A stretch of DNA of 64,000 nt from Actinokineospora alba (GTDB taxonomy: Bacteria > Actinomycetota > Actinomycetes > Mycobacteriales > Pseudonocardiaceae). Location: NCBI RefSeq assembly GCF_004362515.1, contig NZ_SNXU01000001.1:2480001-2544000 (forward strand), in the 5' to 3' direction. The notes beneath the pieces are model-generated. The model was not told the origin of the DNA. It did not search any database and saw only the letters and a list, made by a program, of their open reading frames with translations. The translations under genes and the position numbers were made by a program. Position 1 is the stretch's first letter. Each line of letters starts with the position of its first letter. This document shows, in pieces, positions 50,289-58,805 of the stretch.

Positions 50289-52292
50289 ATGGCGAACCGG
50301 CTTCACCTCTCGACCAGCCCGTATCTGCTCCAGCACGCCGACAACCCCGTCGACTGGTGGGAGTGGGGTCCGGAGGCGTTCGCCGAGGCCGAGCGCCGTG
50401 ATGTGCCGGTCCTGCTGTCCATCGGCTACGCGGCGTGCCACTGGTGTCACGTGATGGCGCACGAGTCGTTCGAGGACGCCGAGACGGCCGCGCTGATGAA
50501 CGAGAACTTCGTCAACGTGAAGGTCGACCGCGAGGAACGGCCCGACGTCGACGCCGTCTACATGACCGCGACGCAGGCGATGACCGGCCACGGCGGCTGG
50601 CCGATGACGTGTTTCCTCACCCCGGAGGCGAAGCCGTTCCACTGCGGCACCTACTTCCCGCCGCAGCCGCGGCACGGGATGCCGTCGTTCCGGCAGCTGC
50701 TCGCCGCCGTTCGGGACGCGTGGTCCGCGCAGGACAGCGAGGTCCGCGAGGCCGCCGACCGGATCGTCGAGGAACTGGGCAAGCAGACCGGGCCGATGGT
50801 CGAGTCGATCGTCGACGAGGAGGTCCTGGCCGGGGCGGCCGCGTCGCTGCTCGGCGACTACGACCGGATCAACGGCGGCTTCGGTGGCGCGCCGAAGTTC
50901 CCGCCGACGATGGTGCTGGAATTCCTGCTGCGCCACCACGAACGCACCGGCTCGGTCGAGTCGCTGTCCATTGTGGAGGGCTCGATGCGGGCCATGGCCG
51001 ACGGCGGCCTCAACGACCAGCTCGCGGGCGGGTTCGCCCGCTACAGCGTCGACGCGGGCTGGGTGGTGCCGCACTTCGAGAAGATGCTCTACGACAACGC
51101 TTTGCTGCTGCGACTGGCCGCGCACCTGTTCCGGCGCACGGGAACGGAGCGCTACCGCGAGGTGGTCGTCGACACCGCCACGTTCCTGCTGCGCGACCTC
51201 GCCACCGCGGAAGGCGGATTCGCCTCGTCCCTCGACGCCGACACCGAGGGCGAGGAGGGGCTGACCTACGTGTGGTCGCCCGCGCAGCTCACGGAGGTGC
51301 TCGGCGCCGAGGACGGTGCCTGGGCAGCGGAACTGTTGAGCGTCACCGAGTCCGGCTCCTTCGAACACGGGACGTCCACCCTGCGCCTGAGCCGCGAGGT
51401 CGACGACGTGCCGCGCTGGCAGCGGGTCAAGGCGGCGCTGCTGGCCGCGCGGGACACCCGCCCGCAGCCGGGTCGCGACGACAAGGTCGTGACGGCGTGG
51501 AACGGGCTGGCGATCGCCGCACTCACCGAGGCCGGGCTGGCCCTGGGTGAACCCGCGTGGATCACCGCCGCCGAGCGGGCGGCGGATCTGGTGCTGCGCC
51601 TGCACTTCGTCGACGGCAGGCTCCGCCGCACCTCACGCGCGGGCGCGGTCGGCACCGCGGCGGGCGTCCTCGAGGACTACGCCTGCTTCGCCGACGCCCT
51701 TCTCGCGCTGCACCAGGCCACCGCAGACCAGCGCTGGCTCGACGCAGCGTGCGACCTGCTCGACACCGCCCTGGCCCACTTCGCCGACCCGACCATGCCC
51801 GGCGCCTTCCACGACACCGCCGACGACGCCGATGCCCTGGTGTGGCGCCCGGCGGACCCGGGCGACAACGCCTCGCCGTCGGGGGCGTCCGCGCTGGCAG
51901 GCGCGCTGCTGGCCGGTTCGGCGCTCGCCGGGCCGCACCGGGCCGACGCCTACCGGTCGGCGTGCGAGGAGGCGATCTACCGGGCGGGCATCCTGGCGTC
52001 GCGGGCGCCTCGGTTCGCGGGGCACTGGCTGACCGTCGCCGAGGCCGTCGCCCATGGTCCGGTCCAGGTGGCCGTCGTGGGCTCCCCGGCGGATCGCGCG
52101 GCCCTGGTTGAGGCCGCCCTCAAGCACGCGCCGGGTGGGGCCGTGGTGGTGGCGGGCGAACCGGACTCGGCGCCGCTGCTGGCCGACCGGCCGCTGGTGG
52201 AGGGGCAGGCAGCGGCGTACGTGTGCCGGGGTTACGTGTGCGACCGGCCGCGGACTTCGGTGGCGGAGCTGGTGTCGTCGCTGCGGGGCTGA
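50289..52292 (+). CDS. DUF255 thioredoxin-fold and six-hairpin glycosidase-like protein
   Basis: Protein of 667 residues of the YyaL/SPATA20 family. The N-terminal thioredoxin-like domain (1-165) begins HLSTSPYLLQHADNPVDWW and has the redox-like motif CHWCH in GYAACHWCHVMAHESF. The rest is an (alpha/alpha)6-barrel domain related to N-acylglucosamine epimerases. The function in bacteria is not established. Rv1084 is the positional equivalent in M. tuberculosis. Here the RNA-repair operon separates it from mca. Confidence 0.92.
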   Translation: MANRLHLSTSPYLLQHADNPVDWWEWGPEAFAEAERRDVPVLLSIGYAACHWCHVMAHESFEDAETAALMNENFVNVKVDREERPDVDAVYMTATQAMTGHGGWPMTCFLTPEAKPFHCGTYFPPQPRHGMPSFRQLLAAVRDAWSAQDSEVREAADRIVEELGKQTGPMVESIVDEEVLAGAAASLLGDYDRINGGFGGAPKFPPTMVLEFLLRHHERTGSVESLSIVEGSMRAMADGGLNDQLAGGFARYSVDAGWVVPHFEKMLYDNALLLRLAAHLFRRTGTERYREVVVDTATFLLRDLATAEGGFASSLDADTEGEEGLTYVWSPAQLTEVLGAEDGAWAAELLSVTESGSFEHGTSTLRLSREVDDVPRWQRVKAALLAARDTRPQPGRDDKVVTAWNGLAIAALTEAGLALGEPAWITAAERAADLVLRLHFVDGRLRRTSRAGAVGTAAGVLEDYACFADALLALHQATADQRWLDAACDLLDTALAHFADPTMPGAFHDTADDADALVWRPADPGDNASPSGASALAGALLAGSALAGPHRADAYRSACEEAIYRAGILASRAPRFAGHWLTVAEAVAHGPVQVAVVGSPADRAALVEAALKHAPGGAVVVAGEPDSAPLLADRPLVEGQAAAYVCRGYVCDRPRTSVAELVSSLRG

Positions 52293-52293
52293 C

Positions 52294-52824
52294 CTATAGG
52301 GGGGTCATGGCCTGGAAGCCCGCCACCATCGGCTTGCCGACATGGCGGAAGCCCCAGCGGGTGTAGCGGACCGTGCGGCCGTCGGAGAAGGTCACGTGGG
52401 CGATCGTCCGGCGGAACCTCCGCTCGGCGCGGACGTGCGCGACCGCGCCGACCGGGATCACGCCGAGGGGTTGCGCCGGGGTGGCGTTGCGGTCGATCCA
52501 GCGGCCGAGCCAGCCCATGCCGGCCTCGCCGACGCCCAGGGTGAAGATGGCGATGACCAGCGCGATCAGCGCGTAGCCGAGCAGGCAGGCGAAGAGGACG
52601 CCACCCGGGGCGGCCAGGGCGATGGCCACCTCGCGGGGCGCGCCGGACCAGTGGGCGAGGGTGCCGATCCACGCCAGCGCGAGGGCGCCCAGGACCGACC
52701 ACCAGAAGCGTCGGACCCAGTCCCGCGACCGGGTGGGCGAAGTGCTCACCGCGATGTGGTGCGGCGTGAAGGACAGCTGGACGCGCCCGCCTGGGCGTGA
52801 GTGCACGTAGTCGACCGAAGTCAT
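52294..52824 (-). CDS. Hypothetical membrane protein
   Basis: Protein of 176 residues. ATG 52824 is chosen over ATG 52830 because GGGGGA is then spaced about six bases away. Two transmembrane helices lie at about 41-60 and 68-98. The C-terminal half is a soluble, Arg-rich beta domain with AHVRAERRFRRTIAHVTFSDGRTVRYT. No family is recognised. The stop is one base from the convergent DUF255 gene. Confidence 0.75.
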   Translation of the reverse strand: MTSVDYVHSRPGGRVQLSFTPHHIAVSTSPTRSRDWVRRFWWSVLGALALAWIGTLAHWSGAPREVAIALAAPGGVLFACLLGYALIALVIAIFTLGVGEAGMGWLGRWIDRNATPAQPLGVIPVGAVAHVRAERRFRRTIAHVTFSDGRTVRYTRWGFRHVGKPMVAGFQAMTPL

Positions 52825-52903
52825 GATCATCCCCCTGATGGTCGGCTCGGAGGATAGCGAAGTCCGCCGACGGCGAACGCGGCCCCAACTCGGCAGTATC
52901 GGC

Positions 52904-52935
52904 GTAATGTCAGTAGTAACGTAATCATGTAATCA
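52904..52935 (+). promoter_or_regulatory. GTAAT direct-repeat operator candidate
   Basis: Direct copies of GTAATCA at 52921-52927 and 52929-52935 form an 8-bp tandem repeat, and a related GTAATGTCA begins at 52904. The cluster is AT-rich and ends at the ribosome site of the next gene. Spacing of 8 bp between repeats suits a ribbon-helix-helix protein, and the gene product has such a segment. Confidence 0.5.
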
Positions 52936-52945
52936 AGGAGCTGAC

Positions 52946-53494
52946 ATGCGTAGGACCTGGAGCAACCGCGGTGGGCAGTCCGACCTACCCTCCGCCGACG
53001 ACGCGGCAGGCTGGTTCTCCGGCAGGCTGCCCGACGGCTGGTACACCGGTGAGCCGACGGTGACCATCGACCGTGAGGAGATCCTCATCGTCGGCACCCT
53101 GCCCGACCTCGACGGCGACTACACCGACGACGCCGCCCGAGCCGCCGCCGAGTCCGGCCGAATTTCCCGCTGGCGCGAAGCCACCCGCGACGAACGCATC
53201 GAGATCGCTCGCCAGGCCGAACACCGGTATGCGCGGAAGGTGGCGTGGGGGGCGCGGCAGGGGTCGACGGAGGAGCTGTTCACGACGCTCTCGGTGCCGG
53301 TGATGACCCGACTGCGGCAGCCTGAGCGGCTGGTGTTGGACACGCTCGTCGACGCGGGGGTGGCGCGGTCGCGGTCGGAGGCTTTGGCTTGGGCTGTTCG
53401 GTTGGTTGGGGCTCATGCTGAGGAGTGGCTTGGGGAGCTTCGGGAGGCTATGACGAAGGTTGATGATCTTCGGGCTCGGGGGCCTGAGCTGTAG
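52946..53494 (+). CDS. Hypothetical protein with ribbon-helix-helix-like C-terminus
   Basis: Protein of 182 residues with AAGGAG five bases before ATG 52946. The N-terminal 90 residues contain WFSGRLPDGWYTGEPTVTID and a strand DREEILIVGTLP. The C-terminal part, with LVLDTLVDAGVARSRSEALAWAVRLV, resembles a ribbon-helix-helix/CopG-type helix pair. This suggests a small DNA-binding or antitoxin-like protein, possibly autoregulated through the GTAATCA repeats. No toxin gene is adjacent. Uncertain. Confidence 0.75.
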   Translation: MRRTWSNRGGQSDLPSADDAAGWFSGRLPDGWYTGEPTVTIDREEILIVGTLPDLDGDYTDDAARAAAESGRISRWREATRDERIEIARQAEHRYARKVAWGARQGSTEELFTTLSVPVMTRLRQPERLVLDTLVDAGVARSRSEALAWAVRLVGAHAEEWLGELREAMTKVDDLRARGPEL

Positions 53495-53544
53495 GGCTTG
53501 TCGTTGCTGGGCCGCTGGTTCGCTGGCTGGGCCTGCGTGGGTGG

Positions 53545-53686
53545 GCCTGTTTGGGTGGTTCGCCTTGATTTGGGGACCCCGGAAATGGACCTGCGCGGGT
53601 AAAGCGGGCAGGGTGAAGAAACTGCCCCGCGCCGGGCGAGTTTAGGTCCATTTCACCCCAAATCAAGGCGAACCACCCAAACAGGC
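53545..53686. repeat. Long palindromic element, copy 2 (MITE-like)
   Basis: A 142-bp element with the same 31-bp terminal inverted repeats as 24457-24597 (53545-53575 with 53656-53686) and the same inner AAATGGACCT pair. The centre differs by about a dozen bases. It lies at the left edge of the sialic-acid block, between the end of the RHH-like gene and the coiled-coil gene. Confidence 0.92.
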
Positions 53687-53984
53687 AGGTGGTGCTGGCC
53701 CGTTGCGATCCGGGTGATTGGGCTTTGCCCGTGGGATCCGGGGTGGTTGGGGTTTGCCGCTCGCGAACCGGGGTCCTGGGGTGGTTGGCTCGCGGACTCG
53801 CGCCCGGCGCTTGAGCCTCCCCTTCCTGCCCGGTGGCCAGGATTGGCTCCACTCAACAGGCCGTTGGGATTGGCTCCACCGAACCCGGGTGGCGGGGATC
53901 GGCCCGACCATCAGGAGCGGCGGCACCTGATGGGTTCGGGCCCGGTCCAGACCCCACGTTCGGGCACGCGTGGGGCGTTGTGTC
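53687..53984. other. Intergenic repeat-rich region
   Basis: No gene is supported. The first 22 bases extend the similarity to the other palindromic element. Further on are short direct repeats: GGATTGGCTCCAC at 53840-53852 and 53867-53879, and GGGGTGGTTGG twice. These resemble degenerate insertion debris. The minus-strand coiled-coil gene ends here. Confidence 0.5.
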
Positions 53985-54467
53985 TCAGGTGCGGTCGCGG
54001 TCGGTTTCCAGCCTGCCGATGCGTTCCTCGTAGGAAGCCATCGCGGTCAGGCGGGCGCGTACCTTCGCGTGTTCATCGCGGATTTCGTCCACCAGGGCGC
54101 GGGCTTCGCCGTTGTCCGCGTCGGTTGTCGTGCTGATTTCCGCGGTTCGTTCGAGGATGGCGAGTCGTTCGTCCACTGCCGCTACCTGGGTGCCCATCGC
54201 GCGGACTTCGTGGGTGGCGGTGTCGGTGCGGGGGCGCAGCTCGTCGGCGATGTGGCGGAGGTCGTTCACCTCGCGGCGGAGGGCGTTGATCTCCTCGCGA
54301 ATCGCCTGGGTGGTGCGGTCGGAGTGGGCGATGGCTTCCCGTTCGGCCTGCAGGGCGTAGCGGGCCGCGATTGTCTCGATGCGGGGGCGGATCCGCTGCC
54401 AGACCGGCGAGCCGATCTGCCGGGCCGCGGCGCGCAGCAGTTCCTTGGCCTTGTCGGTGTCGCTCAT
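53985..54467 (-). CDS. Coiled-coil hypothetical protein
   Basis: Protein of 160 residues, ATG 54467. After a short helix (KELLRAAARQIGSPVWQRIRP) a coiled coil covers about 38-155 with regular heptads (REEINALRREVNDLRHIADE). Charged throughout, no membrane segment. Similar coiled-coil proteins accompany glycan-modification genes in actinomycetes as possible scaffolds. It follows the GT29 gene on the same strand by 70 bases, which suggests co-transcription. Confidence 0.75.
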   Translation of the reverse strand: MSDTDKAKELLRAAARQIGSPVWQRIRPRIETIAARYALQAEREAIAHSDRTTQAIREEINALRREVNDLRHIADELRPRTDTATHEVRAMGTQVAAVDERLAILERTAEISTTTDADNGEARALVDEIRDEHAKVRARLTAMASYEERIGRLETDRDRT

Positions 54468-54537
54468 TTGGCCACCTCACAGGTTCGGTGGCTCCACTCG
54501 CGAAGGCACTGTGACCTTGATTCGCTCGCAAGCTCGC

Positions 54538-55215
54538 TCATGACAGCAGCTCGATCCTTCCTTCGGCGTCCCACTGCTTGAGCAGCTGCGATTCGAGCTG
54601 CAGGCGGTGTTCGGGGGTGACGTGGACCGGTTCGCCCCAGGCGTGCTGGAACGTCGTCTGGTCCGGGTTGTCCACAATGGACATGCCGGTGAGCCGGGTG
54701 GTGGCCTCGGGGAACAGCTCGGTGAACAAGTACGCCGCGAACGTGCCCGTGGTGGCCCACGCGGGCTCGTCGCGGTCCATCCCGAGCAACTCCAGCAGCG
54801 GCACGGTGAACTCGTAGTTCGACACCGGCACGAACCCGAGGTCCCGCGGCCACCAATGCGGCAACTCCTCCGGCTCCCAGTGCAGCCTGCCGGGCTCCAC
54901 CAGCAGGTACAGCTTGTTCGTGTAGTCCGCGAACGTGAACGGACTGGCCAACACGCCGCGGTGCAGCACGACCACGTCGCAGCGCTTGCCCAGTGCCTGC
55001 TCGGTGTCCGGGGTGTCGAGGGCCAGGCTGGTCATCCGCACGACGAGGTCGCTGGAGTCGATCACCGCGGCCCGCTCGGCGTTCGGGCGGACAGGCGAGT
55101 TCCCGACCACGGTGATGGTCCTGGGTGGCGTCGCCTTGGCGTAGGCCGTGATCAGCTCGCGCAGCGCCGCGCGGCGCGGCGAAATGGCTGCCGGGTCAGC
55201 CGGAGTGGGGAGCAT
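54538..55215 (-). CDS. Glycosyltransferase family 29-like (sialyltransferase-like) protein
   Basis: Protein of 225 residues without signal peptide or membrane segment. It shows counterparts of GT29 sialyl motifs: TITVVGNSPVRPN with IDSSDLVVRM for motif L, and a WATTGTFAAYLFTELFP segment for motif S. GT29 enzymes transfer sialic acid from CMP-sialic acid to a glycan acceptor. The neighbours neuA, neuB and neuC supply exactly that donor, so the context supports the call strongly. The chain is shorter than animal enzymes. Acceptor unknown. Its start is only 29 bases from the divergent neuA start. Confidence 0.78.
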   Translation of the reverse strand: MLPTPADPAAISPRRAALRELITAYAKATPPRTITVVGNSPVRPNAERAAVIDSSDLVVRMTSLALDTPDTEQALGKRCDVVVLHRGVLASPFTFADYTNKLYLLVEPGRLHWEPEELPHWWPRDLGFVPVSNYEFTVPLLELLGMDRDEPAWATTGTFAAYLFTELFPEATTRLTGMSIVDNPDQTTFQHAWGEPVHVTPEHRLQLESQLLKQWDAEGRIELLS

Positions 55216-55244
55216 CGGCGAGTGCCCTTACAGTCGGATCGGCA

Positions 55245-55970
55245 ATGGACGGACGCGACACGGGAAGTGAGGCCGCGGTGCGGCGGTTGGTGGTGGCGGT
55301 GGTGCCCGCGCGAGGCGGCTCGACCGGGTTTCCCGGCAAAAACCTCGCGCCCTTCCTGGGGCGTCCGCTGGTGGCCCACGCTGTGGCGACCGCGGCCGCG
55401 GCCCAGGGAGTGGACCGGGTCGTGCTCAGCACCGACGACCCGGACATCGCGGCCGCGGGCGCGGCGGCCGGAGCCGAGACGGTGCGCAGGCCCGACAGCC
55501 TGGCCACCTGGGACAGCCGGACCGTGGACGCCGTCACGCACGCGGCGGCCTCCCTCGACCTGGCGGACGACACGCTGATCGTGCTGATCCAGCCGACGTC
55601 GCCGCTGCGGACTTCGGCCGACATCGAGGAATGCCTTGCCCTGCACGGGAACCGGGCCGGCGGCTCGGTGGTGCAGATGACCACTTCGGACGAACACCAC
55701 CCCTGGAAGGCGTGCGTGCTCGTCGACGGTGTGCTGCGGCCCGCCCGGGACTGGCCCGACCTGGAGGCGCCCAGGCAGGCGCTGCCGCCGGTGCTGCGGC
55801 CCACCGGCGGGGTGTACGTCGTCGGCGCGGGCGACCTGCGCGCGCACGGCCGGTTCTTCGTGCCCGAGGTGCTTGCCCAGGTCATCGACCCCGAGCGGGC
55901 GGTGGACATCGATCGGGAGGACGACCTCGTGGTGGCCCGCCGCCGCGCCGGGGAACTCGGCCGGGGCTGA
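55245..55970 (+). CDS. neuA: CMP-acylneuraminate (nonulosonate) cytidylyltransferase
   Basis: Protein of 241 residues that activates sialic or related nonulosonic acid with CTP. The nucleotide-binding motif is PARGGSTGFPGKNL, close to the family consensus ARGGSKGIPxKN, followed by STDDPDIA, LIQPTSPLR and RPTGGVYVV. ATG 55245 is used; GTG 55278 is a possible internal start that would leave more room for the divergent promoters. It ends six bases from the convergent neuC. Confidence 0.92.
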   Translation: MDGRDTGSEAAVRRLVVAVVPARGGSTGFPGKNLAPFLGRPLVAHAVATAAAAQGVDRVVLSTDDPDIAAAGAAAGAETVRRPDSLATWDSRTVDAVTHAAASLDLADDTLIVLIQPTSPLRTSADIEECLALHGNRAGGSVVQMTTSDEHHPWKACVLVDGVLRPARDWPDLEAPRQALPPVLRPTGGVYVVGAGDLRAHGRFFVPEVLAQVIDPERAVDIDREDDLVVARRRAGELGRG

Positions 55971-55976
55971 CCGAGG

Positions 55977-57131
55977 TCAGGCGGTGTCACTGGCGTCCTT
56001 CCAGCGGTCGACGAACACCTTGTACAGCGCGGGCTGCCAGATCTCGGTGCCTTCCAGCAGATCGATGATCCGCCCGCGGGCCCCCGGCTGACCGAAGCCG
56101 TGGAACGCCGACGGCCGCGGCAGGGCGGTCGCCTTGGCCAGCGCCTCGATGATCGCGTCGCGCTCCGGGACCGCGTGCAGCACACCGGTCGCGTCGGTGC
56201 GGCCGCGCTGCCTGCTCCCGACGTCGACGCTCGGAGTGCCGAGCACCGGCGCCTCCCGCGCGCCCGCCGAGGAGTTGCCGAGCATCACCTCGGCGTGGCG
56301 CATCAGCGAGACGAAGTACTCGAACCGCATCGACGGCAGCCGGACGAACCGCGGCCCGGTCAGCCGGTCGAGCTCGTGGCGGACGTCGGAGCAGCCCTCG
56401 TCGTTGTTCGGGTCGATGACGACCCAGTCGCCCTCGGTGGCGAGCACCGCGTCGACCACGGCGGCGGCGTGGCAGGCGTTGTGCTCAGGCTCGGTGGTGA
56501 CCGGGTGCATGACCAGCACGCCGTAGCGGTCGAACGGGATCGTGTAGCGCTCGCGGACCGCGTCGATCGTGGGCAGGTCCGGCGAGGTCAGGATGTCGAT
56601 CTCGGGGCTGCCGACGACGAAGACCCGGTCGGCTTCCTCGCCGAGCTGCAGCAGCCGGTCCCGGGCGCGGTCGTTGGCCACCAGGTGCACGTGGGCGTGC
56701 TTGGAGATCGAATGGCGCAAGGTGTCGTCGATGGTGCCGGACAGCTCGCCGCCCTCGACGTGGATGACCCGCACGTTCGTCAGCGACCCCACCAGCGCGC
56801 CCGCCAGCGCCTCGACGCGGTCGCCGTGCACGACGATCGCGTCCGGCCGCTCCTCGTGGACGAGCCGGGTCAGCGCCTGCACAGTGTTGGCGAGCACGAG
56901 CGCCATGGGCTCGCCGTCGATCTGGTTCGGGATCTGGTGCAGCTGCCGCAGCCCGGCCCGCTCCACCTCGTGCACCGTGTAGCCGTAGCGGCGCAACAGG
57001 TGCATGCCGGTGACCACCACGCGGGCGGACAGGTTGTCGCTGTCCTGCACCGCCAGCATGATGTCGCGCAGCTTGCTGAAGTCCGCCCTGGTGCCGGTGA
57101 CGAACAGCACCTCGCGGTGGTGCTCAGTCAT
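55977..57131 (-). CDS. neuC: UDP-N-acetylglucosamine 2-epimerase (hydrolysing)
   Basis: Protein of 384 residues. ATG 57131 overlaps the end of neuB by eight bases. It carries the family's VLFVTGTRADFSKL, VVHGDRVEAL, HVEGGELSGTIDDTLRHSI and GNSSAGAREAP. NeuC-type enzymes split UDP-GlcNAc into UDP and ManNAc, the first step of sialic acid synthesis. LegG-like relatives act on a bacillosamine derivative for legionaminic acid, and the sequence alone does not separate these. With neuB it forms a two-gene operon. Confidence 0.93.
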   Translation of the reverse strand: MTEHHREVLFVTGTRADFSKLRDIMLAVQDSDNLSARVVVTGMHLLRRYGYTVHEVERAGLRQLHQIPNQIDGEPMALVLANTVQALTRLVHEERPDAIVVHGDRVEALAGALVGSLTNVRVIHVEGGELSGTIDDTLRHSISKHAHVHLVANDRARDRLLQLGEEADRVFVVGSPEIDILTSPDLPTIDAVRERYTIPFDRYGVLVMHPVTTEPEHNACHAAAVVDAVLATEGDWVVIDPNNDEGCSDVRHELDRLTGPRFVRLPSMRFEYFVSLMRHAEVMLGNSSAGAREAPVLGTPSVDVGSRQRGRTDATGVLHAVPERDAIIEALAKATALPRPSAFHGFGQPGARGRIIDLLEGTEIWQPALYKVFVDRWKDASDTA

Positions 57132-58182
57132 CCGCCAGGTCGTTCCAGCGGACCTGGTCGTCCGCGGCCAGGTCCCGGGTCGCGCGGCGGCCGAGGACGG
57201 TGGTGTAGTCGGCGGCCTTGATCTCACCGGTGCCGGGGCGCTTGACCCAGGTGTTGGCCTCGGTGAACGGCTCGCCCTTGGCGATCGGGGCGGTGGTGAC
57301 CACGCTGGCGTAGGCGAAGTCGATCGTGGGCTGCTCGTCGCCGAGGATCTCCTTGCTGCCGCCCAGTGCCGCGTGGATCAGCTTCGACCCGACGACCAAC
57401 TGCCCGAACTCCTCCGGCGTGGACGACACGGGGATGTCCGGGCCCGGCCACCCCATGTCCGAGGTGAAGTGCCGCTCCAGGACACGCGCGCCCAGCGGCA
57501 CCGCGCCCAGGCACGGGTAGATCGACGTGGTGTGGTCGGACAGGCCGAGGACGGCCTCCGGGAACGCGGCGCCGAGTTCGGCCAGGGCGCCGAGCCGGAC
57601 CATCTCCGGCGGCGTCGGGTAGAGCGAGGTGCAGTGCAGCAGCGCGAAGCCGACGCCCGCCTCGAGCAGGATGTCGACCGCGGGCCGGATGGACGCGACA
57701 TCGTTCATGCCGGTGGACAGGATGACCGGCTTGCCCAGCGCGGCGATGTGCTTGACCAGCGGGTAGTTGTTGCACTCACCCGAGCCGATCTTGTACGCGG
57801 CGACGTCGAGCTCGGCCAGCCGGTCGGCGGCGGCGCGGGAGAACGGGGTCGACAGGAAGATCATCCCGCGGTCCTCGGCGTGCTGCTTCAGCTCGCGCTC
57901 GTCCTGCGGGGACAGCGCGCAGCGCTGCATCATCTGGTAGATCGGCTCGTCGGCGTTGCCGGGGACGACGTCGTTGGGGATCATCTCGTCCTCGACGACG
58001 TGCGTCTGGATCTTCACGCACTCCACACCGGCGTCGGCGGCGTCGTCGACCATCCGGTGCGCCTTCGCCGGATCACCCTCGTGGTTGATGCCGATCTCGG
58101 CGATCACCAGCGGGGCGTGTCCCAGCCCGACCAGACGGTCGCCGATGGCGAACTCCGGCGCGGTTGCGGGGGACTCAGACAA
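57124..58182 (-). CDS. neuB: N-acetylneuraminate (nonulosonate) synthase
   Basis: Protein of 352 residues condensing an N-acetylhexosamine with phosphoenolpyruvate. The TIM barrel begins VIAEIGINHEGDPAKAH and has VKIQTH, KIGSGECNNYPL, STGMND, LHCTSLYPTP, LGLSDHT and ERHFT, the catalytic pattern of NeuB. A C-terminal SAF (antifreeze-like) domain starts near 285 (VTTAPIAKGEPFT). The product may be NeuNAc, legionaminate or pseudaminate. First gene of the neuB-neuC operon. Confidence 0.94.
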   Translation of the reverse strand: MSESPATAPEFAIGDRLVGLGHAPLVIAEIGINHEGDPAKAHRMVDDAADAGVECVKIQTHVVEDEMIPNDVVPGNADEPIYQMMQRCALSPQDERELKQHAEDRGMIFLSTPFSRAAADRLAELDVAAYKIGSGECNNYPLVKHIAALGKPVILSTGMNDVASIRPAVDILLEAGVGFALLHCTSLYPTPPEMVRLGALAELGAAFPEAVLGLSDHTTSIYPCLGAVPLGARVLERHFTSDMGWPGPDIPVSSTPEEFGQLVVGSKLIHAALGGSKEILGDEQPTIDFAYASVVTTAPIAKGEPFTEANTWVKRPGTGEIKAADYTTVLGRRATRDLAADDQVRWNDLADD

Positions 58183-58409
58183 GATCTACTCCAGGGGTCG
58201 GGCCTTCGCGTCGCCGACCAGACTTCCGCACACGTCAGGCGGCCCCGCCCGGTGGCCGTGTCAGCGACGAGACGTTACCCGGCCCGGCCGTCGCCGTGTC
58301 AACAGGAGTGCCCGGTCGACACCGATCGGTTATCCGACTCAGGAGTAGGGCGTACCTTCTGGGATGACCCGTCCGTCCCTCAAGCGCGCGCCGGAAGGGG
58401 CAGCGGTCT
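58183..58409. other. Divergent promoter region between neuB and the next gene
   Basis: These 227 bases contain the starts of both transcripts. No convincing -35/-10 pair or operator was found by eye, and no small gene is supported. Confidence 0.4.
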
Positions 58410-58781
58410 ATGAGCACACCATCCCACCAGTGGCCCACCGACAAGGTGGCCGCGTTGCGGCTCGGCCAGCGCCTGGTCACCGACGTGCCGGCTTCCCGGC
58501 CGGGCAGACGGGCATTCGTCGACATAACGCCGGTCATCACCGAGGCCGACGCCGAAGCCCGCAACCAGGGCTGGAAACGGGCCGACGACGCCCGCACCTT
58601 CACGCTGCGGCACTGGGACTACGACGCTGACCGGCTCGATGGCATGGACTACGACGTCGGATCAGTTCTGATCAAAGCCGCAACCGCCGCCGGTGAGCCC
58701 GAACTGGCCGCCATCCTCGAAACGTGGCACCTGCACCCCGAGCAATTCGTCTACCCATGGCAGACCGACGACCCGAAGTAG
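58410..58781 (+). CDS. Hypothetical protein
   Basis: Protein of 123 residues beginning MSTPSHQWPTDKVAALRLGQ. It is acidic and Trp-containing (RHWDYDADRLDGMDYDVG), without membrane or signal segments. No family is recognised. It lies between the neu genes and the conserved hemolysin III gene; the stop is 24 bases from the latter's end. Confidence 0.65.
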   Translation: MSTPSHQWPTDKVAALRLGQRLVTDVPASRPGRRAFVDITPVITEADAEARNQGWKRADDARTFTLRHWDYDADRLDGMDYDVGSVLIKAATAAGEPELAAILETWHLHPEQFVYPWQTDDPK

Positions 58782-58805
58782 CCTCTCCATCGAGAGAGTG
58801 CCGAG

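Noticed and set aside
54670..54678. A perfect DnaA-box-like TTGTCCACA inside the GT29 gene
   Set aside because: Single occurrence within a coding region; no cluster, no dnaA/dnaN context, so no origin.
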